Positions 5,965-13,183 of a stretch of 25,922 bases of DNA are shown piece by piece. Where the stretch lies: positions 1-25,922 of IMG/VR virus record IMGVR_UViG_3300037882_000279; one strand, written 5' to 3'. The DNA is from a virus. Both the position numbers and the translations under genes were made by a program. The notes beneath the pieces were generated by a model. The model worked only from the letters and a program-made list of their open reading frames with translations. It was not told where the DNA came from and searched no databases. Position 1 is the first letter of the stretch, and each line of letters begins with the position of its first letter.

Positions 5965-7081
5965 TGCTTCCAACGATTAAAATGTCTAATGTGTCACAGA
6001 ATGCGTATTGAGTTTCACTCACAACAATATCTGTAAAAGGTGTCGTACCGTCTGATAAAAACAAAGCACAGTCATATACAAACGCTTCGTCGTAACAAAC
6101 TTTTTTCTTTATGTTCGTAATAAGAACATCACGGCCTAGTTTAACTCCTATGTCTTTTAAATACTGAGTTAATGAAGGTGTAACAATATCCAATATGTCT
6201 TGGTTTACCGCACCTGTTTTTTTAGTGATTTTTACAGTAAGTCCATAGCTTGTTTTCGTAGGCGTTTGAACTACTACGGTATCGCACATTGTTCTTGTTT
6301 TTTCTGGATCTAATCGAGCTTGTACAGCGTCTAGTAATTCGGTTGGTGTATCTATACCACCTGCTACAAGTGGATACACTACAACTGTACCAGCAACCGC
6401 AGGAGGGTTAGGAACTGCTACGTCAATAATAAGTGGTGAAGTAGCGTAAGTAAAATACTTGTATGCATCTACTGGACCAGCTACAGAAAAAGAATTGGGA
6501 GCTAAAATAATCCTTTCTCTCAATTGTTCGTCTGTTTCTTGATCGCTACCGCTGTTACTTATATCTGTGTTTGCAGCAGAAAGTAAAAAAGGTTGTGGAT
6601 CTAAAATTATTGATATGTCACCTATTGCGTAATCGTTTCCGATTATACCCGGTGTATCTGCAATACATAGTGCTGAAATCGTTTCAACATCTTCAGCTAC
6701 AAATAAATCTTCAGCAAGCGCAAACACTACTTTTCCGTCAGTAGTTTGAATTCTCATATCTGCTGGAAGAAGTATATTACCGTGAGTTGGTGGAAATGTA
6801 AATTCTATTGTAGCATTAGCGTTCTGAGCCACTAAGCGTATAACTCCTACAAGGTATCCGAGTTCATCAAGCACAGGAGCTTTAGAATACCTTACAAGCA
6901 TGTTTGTTCCTGCGCTTTGTAACGCTGATCTATGGTCAGTCATGCGAGAAGCAATCATGTTTATGATTTTCATTTCAGGCGATCCCGGTTGTGGTTCAAC
7001 ACCTGTATCTGCTTTATAGAAATCTATACATGCTTGTATCTCTGCGTATGGATCGTTCTCAACTAATATTGGTGCTGCCAT
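5954..7081 (-). CDS. Baseplate wedge protein, P2 gpJ-like (Baseplate_J)
   Basis: A 375-residue protein of the Baseplate_J family. It opens with 'DPYAEIQACIDFYKADTGVEPQPGSPEMKIINMIA'-like sequence (the classic G-x-P-x-x-x-L/I-I region), has the 'GNDYAIGDI' segment, then 'TDEQLRERIILAPNSFSVAGPVDAYKYF' and 'VVYPLVAGG' in the central part, and the 'LDIVTPSLTQYLKDIGVKLGRDVLIT' helix near the C-terminus. gpJ builds the outer baseplate wedge with gpI and gpW. It starts 1 bp after gpW/gp25. Confidence 0.93.
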   Translation of the reverse strand: MAAPILVENDPYAEIQACIDFYKADTGVEPQPGSPEMKIINMIASRMTDHRSALQSAGTNMLVRYSKAPVLDELGYLVGVIRLVAQNANATIEFTFPPTHGNILLPADMRIQTTDGKVVFALAEDLFVAEDVETISALCIADTPGIIGNDYAIGDISIILDPQPFLLSAANTDISNSGSDQETDEQLRERIILAPNSFSVAGPVDAYKYFTYATSPLIIDVAVPNPPAVAGTVVVYPLVAGGIDTPTELLDAVQARLDPEKTRTMCDTVVVQTPTKTSYGLTVKITKKTGAVNQDILDIVTPSLTQYLKDIGVKLGRDVLITNIKKKVCYDEAFVYDCALFLSDGTTPFTDIVVSETQYAFCDTLDILIVGSNAG

Positions 7082-7082
7082 A

Positions 7083-7445
7083 TTATTGTAATGTTACTGG
7101 TAAAACTAATGAACTGTCTCCGAACGAAGAAGTCCAGTATATTGTAAATGTTAAATGAGACTGATCCAATTCAAAAGTGATTTTTTGAATTGTTGCTCTT
7201 TTTTCCCAAGTCTGTATTGCGTTTCCTATTTCACGAATCATATTAGGAACAGCAATGTTTGCAGGCTTATCTATATACTTAAACAACCCACAACCAAACG
7301 TATAATTGTAGGGGTCTGTGCCTTGTTCAGTAGTTAGAATAATATACATGCATTGGCTTATATCTTCTATGTCGGTCACAATCTTTCCTTGCTCTTTTGC
7401 AGAGATAGACCAAGATTTTGTTTTTATATTAGATACAAGTGTCAT
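7083..7445 (-). CDS. Baseplate wedge protein, P2 gpW / T4 gp25-like
   Basis: A 120-residue protein of gp25 size. 'ISQCMYIILTTEQGTDPYNYTFGCGLFKYID' corresponds to the conserved gp25 motif (I-x-LLLTxxGexp-x-pxFG-x-gL-x-xlf), and 'IREIGNAIQTWEKRATIQKITF' to its second half (I-x-x-AI-x-x-we-P-R-x-x-l). It initiates sheath assembly at the baseplate. Its ATG overlaps the gpV-like stop region (7442-7445). It should not be confused with the unrelated lambda gpW-like connector at 22345. Confidence 0.92.
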   Translation of the reverse strand: MTLVSNIKTKSWSISAKEQGKIVTDIEDISQCMYIILTTEQGTDPYNYTFGCGLFKYIDKPANIAVPNMIREIGNAIQTWEKRATIQKITFELDQSHLTFTIYWTSSFGDSSLVLPVTLQ

Positions 7446-7987
7446 GGTTTAAAGAAAGTATTCATTCGTGAAATAATCGCTACAATATTTGCTGCGTTTG
7501 TTGGAGGTCCAGCAGTTGCACCCGATACTGGCATAGTCATAGTTGCGCATTCCTGTGCAAGATCTTTATTTAATTTTCCTAAGTCTTCACTGCCTTTATA
7601 AATATTAAATCCACCAGATCTATTTATAACAAAACTTATTGTTCCGTTTGTAACAGAGTATTCATGCGCTTGTTTGTCGTACTTGAATATTGTTCCGTCT
7701 GCGAATTTTTTAACCCATTTGTTCGCACCAGATTCAGCAGGCGGTACGTCTGCTTCAGAATAAATACAACCTAGTATAACTCCGTTTTCTAAATTACAAT
7801 CCATTAAGCACGCTACGTGATCGTCTTTTTCTAACGGGTCATTTTCAGTGTCACCTGAAGTGCGATTACTAAGGTATGGAAGAAAATCACTTTCAATGTC
7901 TATATCGTCAAAGTGAACTTTTGCAAGACCTTTTCCGGGCTGTACATTGGTGACTATTCCATACTTTAATTCGCATCCTAATTTCAT
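7442..7987 (-). CDS. Baseplate spike protein, P2 gpV-like (Phage_base_V)
   Basis: A 181-residue protein. The N-terminal OB-fold is seen in 'KYGIVTNVQPGKGLAKVHFDDIDIESDFLPYL' and 'DPLEKDDHVACLMD..LENGVILGCIYSE', the Phage_base_V pattern. It is followed by a beta segment (KWVKKFADGTIFKYDKQAHE..., FVINRSGGFNIYKG) that fits the triple-stranded spike. The C-terminus (GPPTNAANIVAIISRMNTFFKP) is helical, and no His-x-His iron-binding apex motif as in P2 gpV was found. The spike punctures the outer membrane. It is next to the hub gene (gpD-like), as in P2. Confidence 0.9.
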   Translation of the reverse strand: MKLGCELKYGIVTNVQPGKGLAKVHFDDIDIESDFLPYLSNRTSGDTENDPLEKDDHVACLMDCNLENGVILGCIYSEADVPPAESGANKWVKKFADGTIFKYDKQAHEYSVTNGTISFVINRSGGFNIYKGSEDLGKLNKDLAQECATMTMPVSGATAGPPTNAANIVAIISRMNTFFKP

Positions 7988-8001
7988 AACACAATATAAT
8001 A

Positions 8002-9075
8002 TTATTCAACTACACTAACGGTATATTTAGGTGGTTTTCTTTCCTTGGTAGTCTTTTGTTTTTCCTTCACTACAAATCCAACTTTTTTAATTTCTACGCC
8101 TGTTGTCCATGCCCCTGAACGGTCAACATTGTGACTGCTGCTCATGATGTGGTATTTTCCAGAGAATAGACCCAACCCGATTAAATCAAAGTTATTGCCT
8201 GCACAAAGATATGGGTTTCCTTTCGTGCTTATAGATCCTTCCTGTTGTAAACTATTTGCACGGTAAATTGCTGCCTGTGCTTTTGCTTTTGCTTGTTGTT
8301 CGTTTTCAGCTTTGGTATGTATTGTCAATACGTCTTTAGTGCGTATGTAAGTGAATGGAACTCCGTCTTTGTTTTTAACAGTCTCAACGTATGTAGAAAC
8401 TGTTTTTGTTTTCGGGTTGTGGTATTTTACCTCAACTTTAGAATATGTTTTTAGCGTCTTATCTAAAAGATCGTATGAAGTGCAATCCGTTTTGTCAATT
8501 TCTAATTTGCTAGGTAAATCTTCAATGTCGTAAATAGACATGAACGTAAGTTTTTTACCACGTACAGAAAATATGAAACCATACTCTTTTGAAATTCTAT
8601 TTAAAAAAGCTAAATCAGTTTCATTGTTTTGTGTCACACGTTCAATAACTATTGGAAGTAAAGTTCCTTCTAATGTTAATCCATTTTTTTTCGCAATTGT
8701 ACTCGCTATTTGAGGTAAAGTTTTATTCGCATGCGCAGTACTTACTTTTGTTCTTATGTCTCCACTTATACCCGTTCCAAGCCCTTGAAGCGTAACTGTG
8801 TCAGGTGGTCCAGACGCTTGTATCTGATCTATTTCAAAAACACCACAATCTAAAAACACTCCGTTTTCTCCAATAGCAACAGTGAGTACCGCTCCCTTCT
8901 CTGGATACCAACCATTTTTCCAATACTGGTCTACGTCTTCTAACCTAAGTTCAATAGTGTCACTCATGCCTTCTGTATTGTCCTTGTACGTCACACCAAT
9001 ACAGTATTTAGATATGTCTTCCGAAATATCCTTTCCATTATAAGCAACCTTTAATTGTACTTTGTCTGCTACCAT
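8002..9075 (-). CDS. Baseplate hub protein, P2 gpD-like (late control gene D family)
   Basis: A 357-residue protein. It has the beta-barrel pattern of hub proteins: 'DTIELRLEDVDQYWKNGWYPEKGAVLTVAI', 'FEIDQIQASGPPDTVTLQGLGTGIS', 'ANKTLPQIASTIAKKNGLTL', 'RVTQNNETDLAFLNRISKEYGFIFSVRGKKLTF'. The last is the signature of the gpD/VgrG-like hub. The C-terminal part (AKAQAAIYRANSLQQEGSISTKGNP..., GLFSGKYHIMSSSHNVDRSGAWTTGVE) is also typical. It joins the tail tube to the spike. It starts 3 bp after the gpX gene. The 'late control' name is historical; no regulatory role is implied. Confidence 0.93.
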   Translation of the reverse strand: MVADKVQLKVAYNGKDISEDISKYCIGVTYKDNTEGMSDTIELRLEDVDQYWKNGWYPEKGAVLTVAIGENGVFLDCGVFEIDQIQASGPPDTVTLQGLGTGISGDIRTKVSTAHANKTLPQIASTIAKKNGLTLEGTLLPIVIERVTQNNETDLAFLNRISKEYGFIFSVRGKKLTFMSIYDIEDLPSKLEIDKTDCTSYDLLDKTLKTYSKVEVKYHNPKTKTVSTYVETVKNKDGVPFTYIRTKDVLTIHTKAENEQQAKAKAQAAIYRANSLQQEGSISTKGNPYLCAGNNFDLIGLGLFSGKYHIMSSSHNVDRSGAWTTGVEIKKVGFVVKEKQKTTKERKPPKYTVSVVE

Positions 9076-9078
9076 AAT

Positions 9079-9297
9079 TTATGAACGCTTCCAAGGAGGC
9101 AATAATTCTTGATTAGTATCTACAACTTCTTTGATCGGTATACGCAAAATTATACCAGCTTGCAACGGTTGGTCTAATACAACTTCTGGATTCGCTGCTT
9201 GGATTTCAGGTGTGTATTTTGCGTCTCCATATTCTTCGTAAGAAATAGAGTCCCAACGTTCACCCGGCTTTACTGTATGTGGTTTATAGTCTGCCAT
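9079..9297 (-). CDS. Tail protein X-like (LysM-like fold)
   Basis: A 72-residue protein, the usual size of P2 gpX. 'HTVKPGERWDSISYEEYGDAKYTPEIQAANPEVV' and 'LQAGIILRIP' follow the LysM-like gpX pattern (xTxxGDxxdxIaxxxYG..., xxANP, LxaGxxixlP). In contractile tails it sits between tape measure/gpU and hub. Its ATG overlaps the stop of gpU by one base (9297), which suggests coupling. Confidence 0.92.
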   Translation of the reverse strand: MADYKPHTVKPGERWDSISYEEYGDAKYTPEIQAANPEVVLDQPLQAGIILRIPIKEVVDTNQELLPPWKRS

Positions 9298-10136
9298 TAT
9301 ACTGATCTTCTAAGTGAGTAGCTTTTTGTAAATGGAGACGTAGCACCACTTACATTTCCTAAATTAGTTTGAAAATCCCTATTGGCCTGCATAGCAGATT
9401 CCATGTCACGAATTTCTAATGCTGATTTTAATTTTGCTAAATCCTTCTGAGATCTTTCAGCTTTTTTTTCTAGGTTCTTTGCTTCGTTTACTAAACGAAA
9501 AGAATTAGCAACAATATTTTTTACATTTTTTAAATTTTGATCTAATTGCTGTGTTTTTAATAATGCTGCCTTCATTTTTTGACCACGTTTTGCAGGATTA
9601 TTATTAGCATCTTGAATGTCTTTGTCCATTGCGTTTGCCATTGCTGTTGTGTCGTGAACATCTGTTACAACCTTACCAGCAGGAGACATTGGAACATCTA
9701 TAGATTGAAAACGTGGAGGGTTGTTGCTAGATATTGCTTTGCCTTGTATAGTAGCGCTAATGTTTCCAACCCATTCTAAAATGCTTATATCTAAAGTACA
9801 TTCAAATATTGTTCCGTCGTCAAGAGTCTGTACTACCTCTTTAGTAATATTTGTAATTACAAATTCTCCTAAATATTCTCCTGTACCTAAAGTAATTGGA
9901 ACAATGGTTTTTTCATTTAGATACTGTGTGAATTTTTCTATTTCAGTTTCGGGTATTATGAACTGACGGTGAAGACGAATAGAAAACTTTAATGCTATAA
10001 GGTCGTCGCCTGTGCTTTGCAAACGAGGCTTTGAATCAATTAACGCATGTTGCGCATATTGAACACCTCGTGTGTCTGTAAATCCAGAAAAGCCGTATCT
10101 GTTAGATAATACAATGTCTCCTATTTGTGCGTACAT
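9297..10136 (-). CDS. Tail protein, P2 gpU-like, with C-terminal coiled-coil extension
   Basis: A 279-residue protein. Residues 1-150 follow gpU: 'AQIGDIVLSNRYGFSGF', 'QYAQHALIDSKPRLQSTGDDLIALKFSIRLHR' and 'GEYLGEFVITNITKEVVQTLDDGTIFECTLDISILEW'. gpU is about 150-160 residues in P2-like phages, so the remaining 120 or so residues are extra: a Lys/Glu/Ala-rich predicted coil (NLEKKAERSQKDLAKLKSAL) with a short Ser/Arg tail. Extended gpU proteins exist in other phages, but the role of this extension is unknown. It is located between tape measure and gpX. Confidence 0.88.
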   Translation of the reverse strand: MYAQIGDIVLSNRYGFSGFTDTRGVQYAQHALIDSKPRLQSTGDDLIALKFSIRLHRQFIIPETEIEKFTQYLNEKTIVPITLGTGEYLGEFVITNITKEVVQTLDDGTIFECTLDISILEWVGNISATIQGKAISSNNPPRFQSIDVPMSPAGKVVTDVHDTTAMANAMDKDIQDANNNPAKRGQKMKAALLKTQQLDQNLKNVKNIVANSFRLVNEAKNLEKKAERSQKDLAKLKSALEIRDMESAMQANRDFQTNLGNVSGATSPFTKSYSLRRSV

Positions 10137-10148
10137 AACTGCTATAAA

Positions 10149-12167
10149 TTAATATTTAGCTCTGTTTTTATTTGCCATTACCCTTTCAATCAATGCTACA
10201 AGTTCGTCTCCACTTTCTCTAAGCGCAGACATTAAATCTGCTTTGCTTGAACCTGAACCCATGTGAATAGTAGGGTTGAAGTGTATTACAAATCCACCAC
10301 CAAAAGAATTTGACTGTGGAGGTCTTGCCGTAATTGCACCTGCTTGTGAAACTACATTAGACAACGCACGAACCATTGGAGCGGCTTTTATAGTGCCTGC
10401 GATGGTCTCTACTATTTTAAGCTTGTGGAGGTCTTTAAACGGTCCAGTTTTAGCAGGTGAAAACGGGAGAAGATCCCTCATTCCTTTAACAATATTTTTC
10501 ATAGCTTCTACTGGTTTTGAAGCCATTTGCTTTATTCCATCAAAAAGAGATTTTCCAATATTAATACCAGCATTTAACCAAGTTACCGGGCTTAATAATA
10601 CTAATGCTTCTGCTACATATTTTTTTATCACTGAAAACGACTTACCAATGAAAGAAGTAATAGAAGGCCAATTTTTATAAACCCATTTTCCAAATAATAT
10701 AAAAGGAAGAAGAACTAATGTAAATGGAAAAGCCATTACAATGAATGCCATTAGCCATTTCCATTTTGATTGTACAAATTTTACAATATTATCCCAGTAC
10801 AAATATATTACTGCTGCTGCAATTACTATAGCCATTGCAATTGCTATAAATGGATTTATAGCTAAAGTAGCGTTAAGTATTGTAGTGACAGCTATAATAC
10901 CTTTTATAATCATTATAACTCCTGCTAATGCCAACCCAGCACTAACAATGGCCGTTATAAGAACAGAAAGCTTTGCCAGTTTAGGATTTTCTTTTACGAA
11001 ATTAGCAATTCCGCTGGCCATGGTATTCATTAATTTCGCTATATTCGTCAACATAGGCTCAAACTGAGATGCAAGACTAGCAGAAATATTTGTAATTGTT
11101 CCGTCAAAAGCTTCCATCTGAGAATTCAAACCAGACGTTTGCAAATTTACTTTCTGCGTCAATGTTGCTTGATCCGACATTGCTTTAGTCATTGCATTAA
11201 AGCCTGCGCTTCCTTTGTCTGCAAGTATGTTCATGAAATCTGAATCTTTACCATCACCTAAGAATGCAGAAGAAATAGAATTCTTTTGTGCAGCAGTAAG
11301 ATTTTTCATTTTATCAAACTGAGCCATCATGTTTTCTATTCCTAAGAACTTGCCAGACTTCTTATCCATAAATTCCATAGTGATTCCAAACTGTCCTGCT
11401 ACTGCATTTAAAGCAGACATGGATTTAGGATCCAACATGTTTTTAAAAATAGAAGTCATACCAGTACCTATGGTCTCACCAGACTGACCCGATTTGATTA
11501 GCATAGCATCTACAGCAGCCATAGACTTTGAAGCCTCTAAGCCTTGTATGCCCATTAGTTTTAACGCTCCTGTACTTTTTGCAAATGCGTATTGCATTTC
11601 AATAGCGTCTACACCTACTTGTTTTGTTCGTGCAATGGTGTCAAGAAAATCCATTAACTCAGAATCCGCAACGCCTGTGCTTTCTTTCATTTTAGCAGCG
11701 AATTTCCCTGCTTCGTCATAAGGCATTTTTAAAGCTACAGCAAGATATGCTGCACCTTTCCCTACCCCGTTCAAAATATTTTCAGCGTTAATTCCGCTGT
11801 TTATCATTGTTGTGAACATCTTATGGAAATCCGCAGTTGTACCCGGTAGACTATTTCCAAGATTTATTGCAATATCGTTTACAGCATTAAATTGTTTTTC
11901 ATTAAGAATGCCTCCGTCCTTCATCATTGTAGACTTCAGGTCTAGCGCACCTTCTTGGAGGTCTGCAAAATCCTTTACGGTCTTGCCTATTAGAGCGAAA
12001 CCAGCAACACTAGTTCCTAGCATCCCGGTTCCTTTTGCAAAAAGCATTTTTGAATGGTTCTGTAAATCGGTAAGCTCCTTTTTACTTTTACCAACAGCAC
12101 TTTGAACCTCACGACTCATTGCGTCGTAGGCGGTCAACATTACTGCAACTTTTAATAAACTGTTCAT
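10149..12167 (-). CDS. Tail tape measure protein (TP901-type)
   Basis: A 672-residue protein. An N-terminal helix is followed by the TP901 tape-measure core ('VAGFALIGKTVKDFADLQEGALDLKSTM', 'LGNSLPGTTADFHKMFTTMINSG', 'LKLMGIQGLEASKSMAAVDAML', about residues 1-380). Hydrophobic segments follow at about 395-460 (ITAIVSAGLALAGVIMIIKG, INPFIAIAMAIVIAAAVIYLYW) and 470-490 (LMAFIVMAFPFTLVLLPFILFG). The C-terminus has 'LLPFSPAKTGPFKDL', a conserved tape-measure motif. It sets tail length and probably enters the cell membrane during DNA injection. It starts just after the terminator hairpin that follows the tail chaperone, and a 'GGAG' lies 5 bp before its ATG, a rare Shine-Dalgarno-like site here. 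Confidence 0.93.
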   Translation of the reverse strand: MNSLLKVAVMLTAYDAMSREVQSAVGKSKKELTDLQNHSKMLFAKGTGMLGTSVAGFALIGKTVKDFADLQEGALDLKSTMMKDGGILNEKQFNAVNDIAINLGNSLPGTTADFHKMFTTMINSGINAENILNGVGKGAAYLAVALKMPYDEAGKFAAKMKESTGVADSELMDFLDTIARTKQVGVDAIEMQYAFAKSTGALKLMGIQGLEASKSMAAVDAMLIKSGQSGETIGTGMTSIFKNMLDPKSMSALNAVAGQFGITMEFMDKKSGKFLGIENMMAQFDKMKNLTAAQKNSISSAFLGDGKDSDFMNILADKGSAGFNAMTKAMSDQATLTQKVNLQTSGLNSQMEAFDGTITNISASLASQFEPMLTNIAKLMNTMASGIANFVKENPKLAKLSVLITAIVSAGLALAGVIMIIKGIIAVTTILNATLAINPFIAIAMAIVIAAAVIYLYWDNIVKFVQSKWKWLMAFIVMAFPFTLVLLPFILFGKWVYKNWPSITSFIGKSFSVIKKYVAEALVLLSPVTWLNAGINIGKSLFDGIKQMASKPVEAMKNIVKGMRDLLPFSPAKTGPFKDLHKLKIVETIAGTIKAAPMVRALSNVVSQAGAITARPPQSNSFGGGFVIHFNPTIHMGSGSSKADLMSALRESGDELVALIERVMANKNRAKY

Positions 12168-12181
12168 TGGCTCCGATATAA

Positions 12182-12211
12182 AAACAGCCAGATTTATGAG
12201 TCTGGCTGTTT
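12182..12211 (-). terminator. Intrinsic terminator-like hairpin between tail chaperone and tape measure
   Basis: AAACAGCCAGA (12182-12192) pairs with TCTGGCTGTTT (12201-12211) over 11 bp around an 8-nt loop. On the minus strand it is followed by TTTTTATA. It overlaps the last codons of the -1 frame of the chaperone, so it is translated during frameshifting. It could reduce tape-measure expression relative to sheath, tube and chaperone. Confidence 0.75.
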
Positions 12212-12639
12212 GTTTAGTCTGTTAAATTCCTTTACTGATTGATTGTACCAATAACAACATTCGTCAATTGTACATTCTAACCAATAAGGCAAAGGCGTGT
12301 TAGTGAAATGCGATAAGAACGTTAGTTGCTGATCGCTGATTAAAAATTTACACTAAACATGGCTTGCAGCTTCAACACATCACGCCCAGGCATTTCGTCA
12401 ATGTCTTCGAGTACGATTTTTTTACCGTCAATGGTGGTGGTAATTGCAATTAGTGCAAAAATCATTTTGCCTGCATTACCGTCTGCCATTTCCGTTGCTT
12501 GTCTGATGTGCTTACCTTTGAAGTCAGAAACTACAGCAACTTTACCACTTGGTAAAACTGCTTCTTGTGAACCTTTAAAAGGCTCTTTAATTTCTTCCAT
12601 CGGTGTTGCTTGTGATTCGTTTTGTTCTCCTGTTTTCAT
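12194..12639 (-). CDS. Tail assembly chaperone, -1 frameshift fusion product (G-T / E-E' type)
   Basis: The zero-frame gene (12340-12639) ends GTA AAT TTT TAA. The bases 12349-12343 read A AAT TTT, a perfect X-XXY-YYZ slippery heptamer directly before the stop. A -1 shift continues with TTA ATC AGC GAT... for 49 codons to TAA at 12196-12194 (LISDQQLTFLSHFTNTPLPY...WYNQ...NRLNKQPDS), giving a 148-residue fusion. The -1 frame has a stop (TAG) just upstream of the heptamer and no ATG or GTG inside, so it can be reached only by slippage (one TTG aside). A weak stem (GCGAT at 12336-12332 with ATCGC at 12314-12310) begins 6 nt after the heptamer. Tail chaperones of long-tailed phages are known to use this mechanism, and the gene lies between tube and tape measure as expected. 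Confidence 0.85.
12340..12639 (-). CDS. Tail assembly chaperone, zero-frame product (PF10109-like)
   Basis: A 99-residue protein. A polar N-terminal tail (residues 1-24) is followed by 'AVLPSGKVAVVSDFKGKHIRQA', 'KMIFALIAITTTIDGKKIVLEDIDEMPGRDVLKLQAMF', the pattern of the Mu gp41 / P2 gpE type chaperone (beta-hairpin, 'T-x-idG-x-x-x-x-eDl-x-x-x-x-x-Dv-x-x-l'). It binds the tape measure protein during tail assembly and is not part of the virion. It shares its whole length with the -1 fusion product (12194-12639). The gene lies 15 bp after the tube gene. Confidence 0.9.
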   Translation of the reverse strand: MKTGEQNESQATPMEEIKEPFKGSQEAVLPSGKVAVVSDFKGKHIRQATEMADGNAGKMIFALIAITTTIDGKKIVLEDIDEMPGRDVLKLQAMFSVNF

Positions 12640-12654
12640 ATAAATTATGGTTGA

Positions 12655-13179
12655 TTAAATACCTAAGTTTGCTCTGTACTGCGCAAACTGATCTACTCCA
12701 TTTACTTTGTAAATGTTTGACAAAACGTTTACTTCTATGATTTCTTCGCTGTCAATTTCCATTTTGAAGTAGTACACGTTGAACATGTTTTCAAGTTCAA
12801 CATTGTCATGTTGCTTGAAGTTTCCAAGTGGAAAATCTTTAGACTGTACAGTTAAGAAAATCACCAACGGTAATTCTTCTATACGTCCTTCAGAGTTGTA
12901 ACCCTCAATACTAGCACGAACTTGCATAGTTACTGACTTGAATGGGTTAGCAAGTATTTTCATTACTTCTGGATACAAGCTGTTCCACTTGATCTTGCAT
13001 TCCATTTTGTCCATGCCAGAAGGGAACTCCATGCTTCCGAACAAGCCAATAGCTTTGTGTTCTGACATTTTGAACTTAACAGTAGGCAAGTTTATTTCTT
13101 CTGCACGACCTAGGAAAGACTGTCCTTCAAGGTATACGTTTGCATTTGTTACTCGACTGATTTGAATTTTTTCTGCCAT
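12655..13179 (-). CDS. Major tail tube protein (P2 FII-like)
   Basis: A 174-residue protein. 'TNANVYLEGQSFLGRAEEINLPTVKFKMSEHKAIGLFGSMEFPSGMDKMECKIKW' follows the P2 FII tube pattern (N-x-F-x-dG-x-x-x-G-x-aeei-x-LPxLxxk-x-E-x-x-agG-x-x-G). The length matches the family. The second half is beta-rich with 'EGRIEELPLVIFLTVQSKDFPLG' and the C-terminal 'YKVNGVDQFAQYRANLGI'. It forms the inner tube within the sheath. It directly follows the sheath gene (4-bp gap). Confidence 0.92.
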   Translation of the reverse strand: MAEKIQISRVTNANVYLEGQSFLGRAEEINLPTVKFKMSEHKAIGLFGSMEFPSGMDKMECKIKWNSLYPEVMKILANPFKSVTMQVRASIEGYNSEGRIEELPLVIFLTVQSKDFPLGNFKQHDNVELENMFNVYYFKMEIDSEEIIEVNVLSNIYKVNGVDQFAQYRANLGI

Positions 13180-13183
13180 GGTT

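Noticed and set aside
12194-12343. The -1 chaperone frame as an independent gene
   Set aside because: It has an upstream stop and no ATG or GTG; it is better explained by slippage from the zero frame.
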